NCBI GenBank assembly: GCA_958267355.1
Contig: OY279575.1
Location: forward strand, 1,434,295 to 1,498,294
DNA length: 64,000 nt
Direction: 5' to 3'
From: an uncultured Alphaproteobacteria bacterium
Lineage (GTDB): Bacteria > Pseudomonadota > Alphaproteobacteria > JALCBB01
Every line of letters starts with the position of its first letter. Positions within the stretch are counted from its first letter, which is position 1. The notes under the pieces are model-generated. The model was not told the origin of the DNA. It did not search any database and saw only the letters and a program-made list of their open reading frames with translations. Position numbers and translations under genes: made by a program. Of the stretch, positions 1-8,628 are shown in pieces.

Positions 1-413
1 GGCTGACTCTGCTCTGCGGACGCTACGAAGGCATTGACCAGCGTTTCTTGGACGAATATCAAGTTGAAGAAGTCTCGCTCGGTGATTTTGTCCTTTCAGG
101 AGGCGAAGTAGCGGCTCTGGCTTTACTGGAAGCAGTCGTGCGTTTGCTACCTGGCGTGCTGGGAAATCAAGCAAGCAAGGCAGACGAGTCGTTTTCACAA
201 GTACGCGGCGGCTTGTTGGAGTATCCGCAATTTACCCGTCCCGCCGAGTGGCGCGGACGAGTCGTCCCTGCGGTTCTGCAAGGCGGCAATCACAAGGCAA
301 TCGCCGAATGGCGCCAGGCGGCGGCAAAAAAAATTACGGCAGAGCGACGGCCTGACCTCCTGCCACAAAACCAAAAGCAACAGGGCAAAAAGAAACAGGA
401 CAAAACCACATGA
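1..413 (+). CDS. trmD: tRNA (guanine-37-N1)-methyltransferase TrmD, C-terminal part
   Basis: The left window edge cuts this gene; about 136 codons remain, in the frame that begins at base 3. TrmD is a SPOUT-class enzyme that uses S-adenosylmethionine to methylate G37 of tRNAs and so prevents +1 frameshifting. Visible are the trefoil-knot residues CGRYEGID and [11 protein letters not shown], which bind the methyl donor, then a helical C-terminal domain rich in Lys and Gln. The stop codon overlaps the rplS start in an ATGA junction, so the two are translationally coupled. Its usual upstream partner rimM is not here but lies near 44.4 kb on the other strand. Confidence 0.95.
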   Translation, partial: LTLLCGRYEGIDQRFLDEYQVEEVSLGDFVLSGGEVAALALLEAVVRLLPGVLGNQASKADESFSQVRGGLLEYPQFTRPAEWRGRVVPAVLQGGNHKAIAEWRQAAAKKITAERRPDLLPQNQKQQGKKKQDKTT

Positions 414-901
414 ACCACTTAGAGCAATGGGAGCAAAAACAAACTGCCCACACGGCAGTGCGTCCAGACTTTGCGGCAGGAGATACCGTACGGGTGATGA
501 TCCGCGTCAGCGAAGGCGAGCGCAGTCGCTTGCAAGCCTTTGAAGGAATCTGCATTGCCCGCAAGCACCGCGGACTCCGCTCGTCTTTCACGGTGCGCAA
601 GATCTCGCACGGCGAAGGCGTGGAGCGAGTCTTTCCCCTCCACGCTCCGCAGGTAGCCGAGATTACTGTCCTGCGACGGGGTGCGGTACGGCGGGCAAAG
701 CTCTATTACCTACGCGGACGCCGAGGCAAAGCCGCTCGCATTCGCTCGCGCGATCTGTACGGCGCACTTGCCGCCACCGCCGAGACGACTCCAGCACCAG
801 AAACCGCCACTGCAACAGACGCACCCCAAGAAGCCGCTCCACAAGGAAACGCTCCACAAGCAACAGAGCCGCCCGACAGCACAGCGGACAAGCAAGCTTG
901 A
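410..901 (+). CDS. rplS: 50S ribosomal protein bL19
   Basis: bL19 sits at the interface of the ribosomal subunits. The first ~115 residues are a full bL19 ([18 protein letters not shown], then [15 protein letters not shown] and [18 protein letters not shown]). About 45 further residues form a Pro/Ala/Thr-rich tail that is absent from most bL19 proteins; similar low-complexity tails recur in other proteins of this window. The start is the ATG that overlaps the trmD stop by four bases. Confidence 0.95.
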   Translation: MNHLEQWEQKQTAHTAVRPDFAAGDTVRVMIRVSEGERSRLQAFEGICIARKHRGLRSSFTVRKISHGEGVERVFPLHAPQVAEITVLRRGAVRRAKLYYLRGRRGKAARIRSRDLYGALAATAETTPAPETATATDAPQEAAPQGNAPQATEPPDSTADKQA

Positions 902-953
902 AGGCTTTGCCTCTCTGCGGTGGCAAACGCTGGCTAGGGATACCGATTTGCTT

Positions 954-2366
954 ATGGCTCCGCGCACACTCTTTGCCAAGATCTGGGACGCACACAGCGT
1001 CGCCGAGCAGGAAGACGGAACCACCCTGCTCTACATTGACCGCCACCTGATTCACGAAGTGACCAGTCCGCAGGCCTTTGCGGGCTTGCGGGCAAGCGGG
1101 CGGCGCGTACGCGCCCCGCAGGCTACGCTTGCAGTACCCGACCACAATGTGCCAACCACCGAGCGGGCAGCAGGAATCGCAGGAATCACTGACCCAGAAT
1201 CACGCTTGCAAGTAGAAGCTCTTGCCGCCAACTGTGCCGAATTTGCGATTCCGCATATTGCGATGGAAGATCTGCGGCAAGGGATTGTCCATGTTGTCGG
1301 ACCCGAGCAAGGCCTAACCCAGCCGGGTATGACAATTGTCTGCGGCGACTCGCACACCAGCACCCACGGAGCCTTCGGAGCCTTAGCCTTCGGAATTGGC
1401 ACCAGTGAAGTTGAACATGTCTTGGCAACCCAAACCCTGCCACAACGCAAGCCCCGCTCTTTGCGGATATCGCTTACGGGTACTCCACCTGCAGGCACAA
1501 CTGCCAAGGACTTAATCTTGCACCTGATCGGCGCCATCGGCACGGCAGGTGGCACGGGAGCGGTGATTGAATATGCGGGCGAAGCCATTCGCGCCCTTTC
1601 TATGGCAGGACGCATGACCGTGTGCAATATGTCAATTGAAGCAGGGGCGCGGGCGGGTTTGATTGCTCCTGATGCCAAGACCTATTCTTTTCTTGAAGGC
1701 AAGCCGCTGGCACCAAAGGAGTCCGATTGGCAGGCGGCACTTGCCTATTGGCAAAGCTTGGCGAGCGATGCGGGGGCTACCTACGACCAAGAAATAGTGC
1801 TGGCGGCGGACGAAATTGCACCACAGGTGACTTGGGGGACAAGTCCTGAAGAAGTGGTTGCGGTTACGGGCAGGGTGCCAGACCCCAAGGCGGCACGCGA
1901 CGCGGCACAGGAGCAAACTTGGCAGGCTTCGCTTGATTATATGGGCTTGGAAGCAGGACAAGCGATGACCGAGATAAAAATTGACCGCGCTTTTATTGGC
2001 TCTTGTACCAATGGACGGCTTGAAGACCTGCGGGCGGCGGCGGCAGTTGCCAAGGGACGCAAAGTGGCGAGCCATGTCTCGGCACTGGTAGTACCTGGAA
2101 GCGGCTTGGTGCGCCAAGCGGCGGAAGCCGAGGGTTTGGACAAGGTATTTAAAGACGCGGGCTTTGAGTGGCGCGACCCCGGTTGTTCTATGTGTTTGGC
2201 GATGAATGCGGACAAGCTGGCTCGTGGTGAGCGTTGTGCGTCCACGTCCAATCGCAACTTTCGCGGACGCCAGGGCCCAGGCGGGCGGACGCACTTGATG
2301 AGTCCTGAGATGGCGGCGGCGGCGGCGATTGCTGGGGCGATTTCTGATGCGCGTAAATTTCTGTGA
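954..2366 (+). CDS. leuC: 3-isopropylmalate dehydratase large subunit
   Basis: LeuC pairs with LeuD to isomerise 2-isopropylmalate to 3-isopropylmalate in leucine synthesis. The ATG at 954 gives 470 residues beginning [14 protein letters not shown], close to the family length; the frame is open further upstream but that part lies inside rplS and has no LeuC similarity. The three [4Fe-4S] ligands are visible: Cys351 in GSCTNGR, and Cys411 and Cys414 in DPGCSMC. The substrate-site segment [20 protein letters not shown] is also present. leuD follows after 31 bases, so leuC, leuD and leuB appear to be one transcription unit behind rplS. Confidence 0.96.
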   Translation: MAPRTLFAKIWDAHSVAEQEDGTTLLYIDRHLIHEVTSPQAFAGLRASGRRVRAPQATLAVPDHNVPTTERAAGIAGITDPESRLQVEALAANCAEFAIPHIAMEDLRQGIVHVVGPEQGLTQPGMTIVCGDSHTSTHGAFGALAFGIGTSEVEHVLATQTLPQRKPRSLRISLTGTPPAGTTAKDLILHLIGAIGTAGGTGAVIEYAGEAIRALSMAGRMTVCNMSIEAGARAGLIAPDAKTYSFLEGKPLAPKESDWQAALAYWQSLASDAGATYDQEIVLAADEIAPQVTWGTSPEEVVAVTGRVPDPKAARDAAQEQTWQASLDYMGLEAGQAMTEIKIDRAFIGSCTNGRLEDLRAAAAVAKGRKVASHVSALVVPGSGLVRQAAEAEGLDKVFKDAGFEWRDPGCSMCLAMNADKLARGERCASTSNRNFRGRQGPGGRTHLMSPEMAAAAAIAGAISDARKFL

Positions 2367-2397
2367 GTCTTTGTGCGTGTCTGCGTGAGTGTCTGCG

Positions 2398-2997
2398 ATG
2401 AAGCCGTTTAAGGAGTTAACCAGCTGTGCCGCGTCTTTGCCCCGCGACAATGTGGATACGGACGCGATTATTCCTGCGCGTTTTTTGAAGACGATTGCGC
2501 GGGCGGGTTTGGGTGCGGGTTTGTTTGCTGACCTGCGGCGGAACCCTGATGGAGCGGCAACGGATTTTGTCCTCAACCAGCCGCCGTTTGACAAGGCGGA
2601 AATTTTAATCGCGGGCGCGAACTTTGGCTGTGGTTCTAGCCGCGAGCATGCGCCTTGGGCTTTGTTGGATTTTGGCATTCGTTGTGTGGTGGCGGCGAGT
2701 TTTGCTGATATTTTTCGCAACAACTGTTTTGCCAACGGGATTTTGCCGATTGCCATAGAAGACGCGGCGACTCTGGCGGCACTACACCAGGCGGCGGAAC
2801 GCGGAGAAGAAGTTTCGGTTTCTTTGCCTGATAAGCAGCTACGGTTTGGCAATCACACTTATGCTTTTGCGATTGAAGATGGCAGGCGCGAAGCTCTGCT
2901 TGAAGGACGCGATGCGATTGCGACTACTTTGAGTCGTGAAAATGAAATCGCGGCGTTTGAGACGCGGCGCGCCCAAGCCCAGCCGTGGCTGAATTGA
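2398..2997 (+). CDS. leuD: 3-isopropylmalate dehydratase small subunit
   Basis: Swivel-domain subunit of isopropylmalate isomerase. The protein opens MKPFKELTSC and then has the family motif LPRDNVDTDAIIPARFL; the substrate-binding GCGSSREHAPWAL follows near residue 80. I chose the ATG at 2398 because family members start five to eight residues before this conserved stretch; a GTG at 2389 in the same frame is the alternative. About 199 residues, the usual length. It is followed closely by leuB. Confidence 0.95.
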   Translation: MKPFKELTSCAASLPRDNVDTDAIIPARFLKTIARAGLGAGLFADLRRNPDGAATDFVLNQPPFDKAEILIAGANFGCGSSREHAPWALLDFGIRCVVAASFADIFRNNCFANGILPIAIEDAATLAALHQAAERGEEVSVSLPDKQLRFGNHTYAFAIEDGRREALLEGRDAIATTLSRENEIAAFETRRAQAQPWLN

Positions 2998-3015
2998 TGC
3001 GGGCGTAGCGGGTTG

Positions 3016-4128
3016 ATGACCGCACGACATCTATTGTTGCTGGCGGGCGATGGTATCGGTGCCGAGACCATGGCTCAAGTGGAGCGTGTCCTGACGGTCT
3101 TGCGTAACGCGGGCTTAGACACCACCTGGGACTCCGCACCTTTAGGTGGAGCCAGCCTTGACCTCCACGGCACCCCGCTCACAGCAGAGACTCTAGCCCG
3201 TGCCAAACAGGCGGACGCGGTTTTGCTGGGCGCGGTCGGCGGGCCCAAGTGGGAAAACTTAGACTTCGCCCTACGCCCTGAGCAAGCTTTGCTGACGCTC
3301 CGCAAGGAGCTGGGTTTATTTGCGAACTTGCGGCCGGCGATTTGTTTTCCTGCTTTAGCCGAGTCGTCTTCCCTGCGCAGTGAATTGATCTCGGGTTTAG
3401 ATTTACTGATTGTCCGCGAGCTGACGGGCGGCGTTTACTTTGGCGAGCCGCGCGGCATTGAGACCTTAGCGAGCGGCGAGCGGCGTGGCGTGAACACCCA
3501 GACCTACACGACGAGCGAGATTTTGCGGGTGGCGGAAATCGCCTTTACGCTTGCCGCCGAGCGTTCGGGCAAGTTGGTCTCGGTGGAGAAATCCAATGTC
3601 ATGGAGTCAGGCGTTCTGTGGCGCGAGGAAGTAACCGCTCTGCACCAAAAAAACTGGCAAACCCTATCGCTCAGCCATATGTACGCTGACAACTGCGCGA
3701 TGCAGCTGGTGCGGGCGCCGAAGCAGTTTGATGTGATCTTGACCGACAATTTATTCGGAGACTTGCTCTCCGATGTGGCGGCGATGCTGACGGGTTCGCT
3801 TGGTATGCTACCGAGTGCTTCCTTAGGCGACAGGCGCCCCGATGGCCTGCGCCCTGCCTTGTACGAGCCTGTCCATGGCTCTGCCCCCGACATCGCAGGA
3901 AAGAGCCTTGCCAATCCTTGTGCCAGTCTGCTGTCTTTGGCGATGGCTTTGCGCTGGTCGTTCGCCCGCCCTGACCTCGCCGAAGCCTTAGAATCCGCCG
4001 TGGAGGAAACCCTAGCCCAAGGATTTCGTACGCCTGACTTAATGACAACAACGCGGGAGTCCAACAACCACCTACGCCAAGCCTCCACGACTGAAATGAC
4101 TGATAAAATCTTGGATAATCTTGGGTGA
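3016..4128 (+). CDS. leuB: 3-isopropylmalate dehydrogenase
   Basis: LeuB oxidatively decarboxylates 3-isopropylmalate using NAD+. The N terminus [11 protein letters not shown], the middle [14 protein letters not shown], the metal-binding [23 protein letters not shown] region (quoted here only by its key residues Y, D, N and D) and the NAD site [13 protein letters not shown] are all present. The ATG at 3016 is preferred over an in-frame TTG one codon earlier. 370 residues, normal. A strong terminator-like hairpin follows. In related alphaproteobacteria asd is often the next gene; here a 6.5-kb sugar cassette intervenes. Confidence 0.96.
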   Translation: MTARHLLLLAGDGIGAETMAQVERVLTVLRNAGLDTTWDSAPLGGASLDLHGTPLTAETLARAKQADAVLLGAVGGPKWENLDFALRPEQALLTLRKELGLFANLRPAICFPALAESSSLRSELISGLDLLIVRELTGGVYFGEPRGIETLASGERRGVNTQTYTTSEILRVAEIAFTLAAERSGKLVSVEKSNVMESGVLWREEVTALHQKNWQTLSLSHMYADNCAMQLVRAPKQFDVILTDNLFGDLLSDVAAMLTGSLGMLPSASLGDRRPDGLRPALYEPVHGSAPDIAGKSLANPCASLLSLAMALRWSFARPDLAEALESAVEETLAQGFRTPDLMTTTRESNNHLRQASTTEMTDKILDNLG

Positions 4129-4149
4129 AGTAGAATTGTTACGGGGGGG

Positions 4150-4186
4150 TTTGGGGGGCGTCACGCCCCCCAAATTAATTTTTTTG
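4150..4186 (+). terminator. Rho-independent terminator after leuB
   Basis: A GC-rich perfect inverted repeat (TTGGGGGGCGT / ACGCCCCCCAA around a one-base centre, 4151-4173) is followed by ATTAATTTTTTT. It lies 22 bases after the leuB stop and just before the 3' end of the convergent orphan gene. Confidence 0.85.
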
Positions 4187-4187
4187 G

Positions 4188-4676
4188 TTATTGTTTTGTT
4201 TTATGAATGCGCACAATTGTCATTCTAGGCAATTGGCTTTCTAAATTGAAGCGAATTACCCTTGGATTTTTCTTCACAAATTTTATTTCTACCTTTCTAA
4301 TTAAATGTTTGGTCTTGGAGTCCAAACGAACTGTATATACATATCTATTTATTGCTCGTTTACCTGTCCAAGTTTTTTTTGACCATTTTTGTTTGAGCGG
4401 AGGGTTAGAAGATACAACAAAAATACCAGCAAAGAGCCAGCTATCTTTTACCTTCGGATGGCGCACGATGGAAAATATATATTTTCTGTTGTAATCCTTC
4501 CGTGGAGCGTTATTGTTCCACTTTCTCCATTGTATTTTTGTTTCGTACATTTTTACTATATCGTACGGTTCTGTTTGATTTGGATCTTCTCTATCCCTTA
4601 CTGCCGCATGCAGTTTGCAGTTTTTGGGATTGGATATATGAAACTTGGTACGAAGTACTTTGGGGCTGATACTCAT
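4188..4676 (-). CDS. Orphan AT-rich basic protein, function unknown
   Basis: 162 residues, rich in Lys, Arg, Asn and Ile, from a stretch much more AT-rich than its neighbours. An excellent Shine-Dalgarno (AGGAGGAAAG, centred about 10 bases upstream of the ATG at 4676) argues that it is a real, translated gene. No signal peptide or membrane segment is seen. The pattern IFSIVRHP...WLFAGIFVVSS...YVYTVRL is reminiscent of the beta-rich domain that precedes the nuclease domain in some GIY-YIG proteins, but no GIY-YIG motif or catalytic residues are visible, so I assign no function. Its composition and place at the edge of the sugar cassette suggest horizontal acquisition. Confidence 0.7.
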   Translation of the reverse strand: MSISPKVLRTKFHISNPKNCKLHAAVRDREDPNQTEPYDIVKMYETKIQWRKWNNNAPRKDYNRKYIFSIVRHPKVKDSWLFAGIFVVSSNPPLKQKWSKKTWTGKRAINRYVYTVRLDSKTKHLIRKVEIKFVKKNPRVIRFNLESQLPRMTIVRIHKTKQ

Positions 4677-4733
4677 CGTTCTTTCCTCCTAGATGGGGGC
4701 AGGAATGCCCGTTTGGGTTGTGGGGAGTATAGC

Positions 4734-5675
4734 CTAATTTTTGAGAAACTCCGTCAAGCCTTGCTTGAGTGAGACTTCAGCCGTAAAGCCCAAGGCACGA
4801 GCCGCCGCCGCAGGATCACCGACAGCATAGCGGGCATCTCCGATGCGGGGAGGGGCGTGTGAAATCGTAGTCTCACTGCCGCAAATCTCCATCATCTGCT
4901 CGGCAAGGTGGTTGATGGTCGTCGCCCGCCCCGTACACAAATTCCACACAGGAGCCGCAGGACTCGCCGCAGACAAAGCCAAGCAAAACGCACGGACAAC
5001 ATCCGCCACATGCACAAAATCTCGCGCCTGCTCGCCATCACCAAAAATCGTCAAAGGTAAGTTATCCGCAAGAGTCTGACGAAAAAGCGTAATCACACCC
5101 GAATAGGGCGAGTAGGGATCTTGGCCTGTACCATAAGCATTGAAAAGCCGTAAGCCCGCCGTGCTGGCATCACGGGTAGCACCAAGAGAGCGAGCGTGCA
5201 GCTCTAAAGCAAGCTTGTCAGCACCATAAGCACCAACAGGCTTCTGCGGTGCGTCTTCCGCTAGAGGAGCGGACTCGTGGCTCGCTCCGTAGGTCGCCGC
5301 CGAAGACGCATAGACAAGCGGATAGGCCTCTCCCGTTTCTTCTTGCCGCTCCGCCGCCGCCCGCATAAGAGCAAGCCCTGAGACCAACGTGTCACTGTGC
5401 GCCTCGCGCCAGCCCGCCCCCTCACTGCGGACAACACTCGCACAAGCCGCAAGGTGAAAACATCCCTCGGTTTCGCGAACAAGCCTTTGCGCCATCGCAA
5501 AATCCGCCAAGTCCGCTTGCACAAAAGAAACCCCCTCAGGCAAAGCCGCAGAGTCAGGCAGCTTCGCATTAGAAAGACTATCTGCGGCAATGACCTCCTT
5601 GCCATCGCGGGCAAGAGCGGCAACCAGATGGCGGCCGATAAATCCTGCTCCACCCGTGACCAGATACTTAGACAT
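4734..5675 (-). CDS. NAD-dependent epimerase/dehydratase (nucleotide-sugar, GalE-like)
   Basis: Extended short-chain dehydrogenase of 313 residues. The NAD-binding motif GGAGFIG starts at residue 8; the catalytic Ser/Thr (YASSAATYG) and YxxxK (YGADK, near residue 150) are in place, as is the substrate-domain segment NAYGTGQDPYSPYSGVI. Likely epimerises or modifies a UDP- or GDP-sugar that feeds the glycosyltransferases next to it; the exact sugar cannot be read from the sequence. An AGGGA Shine-Dalgarno lies just upstream of the start. Same strand as the three GT25 genes, 36 bases from the nearest. Confidence 0.88.
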   Translation of the reverse strand: MSKYLVTGGAGFIGRHLVAALARDGKEVIAADSLSNAKLPDSAALPEGVSFVQADLADFAMAQRLVRETEGCFHLAACASVVRSEGAGWREAHSDTLVSGLALMRAAAERQEETGEAYPLVYASSAATYGASHESAPLAEDAPQKPVGAYGADKLALELHARSLGATRDASTAGLRLFNAYGTGQDPYSPYSGVITLFRQTLADNLPLTIFGDGEQARDFVHVADVVRAFCLALSAASPAAPVWNLCTGRATTINHLAEQMMEICGSETTISHAPPRIGDARYAVGDPAAAARALGFTAEVSLKQGLTEFLKN

Positions 5676-5711
5676 AGCTTCCCTCTACAAGAATGGAACG
5701 CGAAGTGCAAA

Positions 5712-6590
5712 TCAGCTATGCGGAGCAGCAAGAATAGAAGGCTTGCCGTAGTGCTTTGCTAAATGGCGGCGCAGTTTGCGCACCTGGTGGCGGTCTTGGG
5801 CACGATGAGCTTCGCGGAGTAGGCGGTTTTTTAGGTGGCGCGGATTGTTGCCTCCGATGGGGAGCAGGACAAAGTCTTTTTGCGTTGCAGTGGCACGGTC
5901 AATCGTTGAAGTGGCACTGGCTTGGCGCAGGGTGAGCGGCAAAGGCTCAATAACTAAAGGTAGTAATCGGTGGTGCCAGTGGCGGCGCAAGACTAAATCT
6001 AAAGGTGCATTGATTTCGTTTGTCGTGGCGTGGAGCTTTTCGGCTCCTTGCTTGGAAATAAAATAGCCCGCTGTGCCAACAAGCCAATGACCGATCGGAT
6101 TACGATGGGCAGGACCAAAACTCAAACACAATTTGTGCTGGGCAGTTAAATCACCAAGCGGAGTCAATCTTTCTGCCCGTGGGCGAATGGCATGCAAGCG
6201 GACAAGGTCAGGTTTTGGCTCGGTGGTTTTTGCAAGGCTTTCTACAATTGGCTCAAGGGTAGAGTCTAAAAAAATATCATCTTCTAAAATTACATAGTGG
6301 TCGTGCTTTGAGTCTTGGCTAAGCTCGTGCCACAAGGCACGGTGCGATAGAAAACAACCCGCCTCGTTCCACGATATCCCTGTGCGATAATAATAGCGAT
6401 TGGCTTTTGTCGCTTGGCGAATCTCTGCCGCCCGCACGGGGTCAGCCCGCAATACTGCCCCTTCAAGGGCGGGGAAAAAATCAGTCTTGTCTGCAAGCCC
6501 CGCGTTCTGCAATTGTCGCACCATCGCTTCACGCCGTACGGTCTCAAGCATCAAATTAATTACCTTATACCGAGTCCTTGACGTTTCCAT
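5712..6590 (-). CDS. Glycosyltransferase family 25 (LPS/LOS sugar transfer), copy 1
   Basis: GT25 enzymes add hexoses, often galactose, to lipopolysaccharide at the cytoplasmic face of the inner membrane. 292 residues with the family N terminus YKVINL, the central NEAGCFLSH and the metal/nucleotide-sugar motif VILEDDIF, followed by a basic C-terminal tail. It is the most diverged of three tandem GT25 genes, which are separated by only 1-2 bases and probably co-transcribed from the 8588 end. Acceptor and donor specificity are not predictable. Confidence 0.88.
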   Translation of the reverse strand: METSRTRYKVINLMLETVRREAMVRQLQNAGLADKTDFFPALEGAVLRADPVRAAEIRQATKANRYYYRTGISWNEAGCFLSHRALWHELSQDSKHDHYVILEDDIFLDSTLEPIVESLAKTTEPKPDLVRLHAIRPRAERLTPLGDLTAQHKLCLSFGPAHRNPIGHWLVGTAGYFISKQGAEKLHATTNEINAPLDLVLRRHWHHRLLPLVIEPLPLTLRQASATSTIDRATATQKDFVLLPIGGNNPRHLKNRLLREAHRAQDRHQVRKLRRHLAKHYGKPSILAAPHS

Positions 6591-6591
6591 C

Positions 6592-7581
6592 TTAAGACGA
6601 CTCCGATTTTAGGGAAAGAGCGGTTTGGGAAGGTTGCGCACTCAGGTCAGAATATCCAAACTGATCCATCAAGCTGCTCACAGAGCGGCGATAGCGCAAG
6701 ACATCACGCCTACGCAAGAAAATTTGCAAGCTACGGCAGGCAAGATTACGCGGGCTTGCTGAATAAAATGGCAGAACTGCAAATTGTTGTTTTTTAGCAT
6801 AGGCAAATTTATCTCCTACCTGTGCAATCGTGCTGGGAATTTCTTTTGTGTCTGTGCGTACGAGATGTGGATGAACAACCATAGGAGGCAAATTATGCTC
6901 CCAAAATCGCTGCATTTGATCATCTAACGGGCGGCGTATGTCTGGCGTGTGTTTCAGCAAGATTGTCGCCGCCTCGCGTGAGAGCAAATAGCCCATAGCA
7001 CCAAATAACCAATTGCGAAGAATTTGATTCGTATGGAGAGCATTTTTGCCGATTAATTTTCCTTGTGGGTGCGGGCCGTATTCCATCATCAAACGATGAC
7101 TTGCGGGCAAGTCGCACAACACTTTCGCCTGCACAGGAGCCGTTTGAATCGTAGCAAGTCGAACAAAATTCGTGTCTGCCCGCATCGTTAAAGCCTCAAC
7201 GACGGTACGAATTTCAGGATGCAAGTAGGCATCGTCCTCTAAGACAACATAGAAATCGTGTTTTGTATCTTCTATCAACTGTTTCCATACCTCTTTGTGC
7301 GACAAAAAACACCCAGCTTGATTCCACAAAAATCCCTTATGGCGCAAGTAGGGTACCCAGCGCGACAAGCGGCGTACTTCGGCAGGACTATAGCCACCAC
7401 TTTCTTTACCCACTCTGAATTGTTGCCCGTCTATGGCGGAGAAGAATTCAGCCTGCCCCGAAATTCCCGCCTGCGCCAATTGGCTTTCCATGTGGACTCG
7501 TCGCTCAGGCGCACGAGGAAGACTGATAATCACGTACAACACCTTCGCCTCTAAGCGAGTGGCAATGGTTTGCGCTTTCAT
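6592..7581 (-). CDS. Glycosyltransferase family 25, copy 2
   Basis: 329 residues. Shows VIISLPRAPERR at the N terminus, NQAGCFLSHKEVW and VVLEDDAYLHPE in the middle, and YLLSREAA near the donor site. Its C-terminal ~50 residues (PFYSASPRNLACRSLQIFLR and following) are nearly identical to those of copy 3, showing recent duplication or gene conversion between the two. It lies one base from copy 1 and two bases from copy 3 in one operon. Confidence 0.9.
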   Translation of the reverse strand: MKAQTIATRLEAKVLYVIISLPRAPERRVHMESQLAQAGISGQAEFFSAIDGQQFRVGKESGGYSPAEVRRLSRWVPYLRHKGFLWNQAGCFLSHKEVWKQLIEDTKHDFYVVLEDDAYLHPEIRTVVEALTMRADTNFVRLATIQTAPVQAKVLCDLPASHRLMMEYGPHPQGKLIGKNALHTNQILRNWLFGAMGYLLSREAATILLKHTPDIRRPLDDQMQRFWEHNLPPMVVHPHLVRTDTKEIPSTIAQVGDKFAYAKKQQFAVLPFYSASPRNLACRSLQIFLRRRDVLRYRRSVSSLMDQFGYSDLSAQPSQTALSLKSESS

Positions 7582-7583
7582 TA

Positions 7584-8588
7584 CTAAGGCGAGTCCGATT
7601 CAGAAAAAGGGGCCACTCTAGGGGGAGCCGTTATAAGGTCAGGTGCACCGAATTGCTTCATCAAGCACCCGATATAGCGACGATAGCGCAAGACATCACG
7701 CCTACGCAAGAAAATTTGCAGACCACGACAGGCAAGATTGCGCGGACTGGCAGAATAAAATGGCAAGACCATATAACGTTCTTTGTGTGCATGTGGCGTC
7801 AAAGACGCTGATCCAATTGTGCTTGGATAATTTTCTTCGTTGTTACACACAGGATGTGGGTTAATAACCATAGGTGGAATTTCATATTCCCAAAAACGCA
7901 TCATATGATGGTCGAGAGGACGCAGAATATTTTCTGCGTGCGCCAACAAAGCCGTCGCACCTTTGCGTGAGAGCAAATAGCCAATCACACCACCAAGCCA
8001 ATTGCCAATAATATCGCGGGTTGGCAGAGCGTTTTTACCAATTAACTTTCCGTACGGATTTGGTCCGTACGCCATAACCAATTGAAACCCTGACGACAAG
8101 TCGCGAATTGCTTTTGCTTGAATCGGAACTGCGGGAAGCTGCGTTGTATTGAGACGCACTAAATCTACCTCCTGCCCTTCCACAAGAGAATTAACAATTT
8201 TGGCAAAGTGCGGATGTAAATAAGCGTCGTCTTCCAAAACAACATAAAAATCATTTTCTTTATCTTCTAAAAACTGACGCCAAACCGCTTTATGTGACAA
8301 AAAACACGCTGCTTCATTCCACATAAGCCCTCTGTGGCGCAAATAGGGTACCCAGCGTGACAAGCGGCGCACCTGCTTCGCACTATAACCACCACTTTCT
8401 TTGCCTGCTTTTAGTAATTGTCCGTCTAAGGCAGGAAAAAACTCAATCTCGTCCCGTACCCCTGTTCGCGCTAACTCGCGCTCCATATGCGCCCGCCGCT
8501 CGGGGGCTCGCGCGAGGTTGATAACGATATAACGCACCCGCGGCGTTTTAACTCCTTCGGAGAATTTCCCTGTGTAAGAGCTCATCAT
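7584..8588 (-). CDS. Glycosyltransferase family 25, copy 3
   Basis: 334 residues, first gene of the leftward operon. N-terminal VINLARAPERRAHM, middle NEAACFLSHKAVW and VVLEDDAYLHPHF, then YLLSRKGA. Strongly similar to copy 2 over the whole length, including the segments SGGYS...RRLSRWVPYLRH and YGPNPYGKLIGKNALPT (YGPHPQGKLIGKNALHT in copy 2). Two adjacent ATG codons could start it. The short AT-rich gap of 40 bases to the divergent double-GT9 gene probably carries both promoters. Confidence 0.9.
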   Translation of the reverse strand: MMSSYTGKFSEGVKTPRVRYIVINLARAPERRAHMERELARTGVRDEIEFFPALDGQLLKAGKESGGYSAKQVRRLSRWVPYLRHRGLMWNEAACFLSHKAVWRQFLEDKENDFYVVLEDDAYLHPHFAKIVNSLVEGQEVDLVRLNTTQLPAVPIQAKAIRDLSSGFQLVMAYGPNPYGKLIGKNALPTRDIIGNWLGGVIGYLLSRKGATALLAHAENILRPLDHHMMRFWEYEIPPMVINPHPVCNNEENYPSTIGSASLTPHAHKERYMVLPFYSASPRNLACRGLQIFLRRRDVLRYRRYIGCLMKQFGAPDLITAPPRVAPFSESDSP

Positions 8589-8628
8589 ACCTGCATATAA
8601 ACGCTAAAAATTGTAAATTCAACTGATT

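Noticed and set aside
681..953. Upstream extension of leuC
   Set aside because: It overlaps rplS in another frame and lacks similarity to LeuC; the ATG at 954 gives the family length.
1632..2852. 406-codon minus-strand frame over leuC and leuD
   Set aside because: Antisense to confident leuC and leuD genes with conserved motifs on the plus strand.
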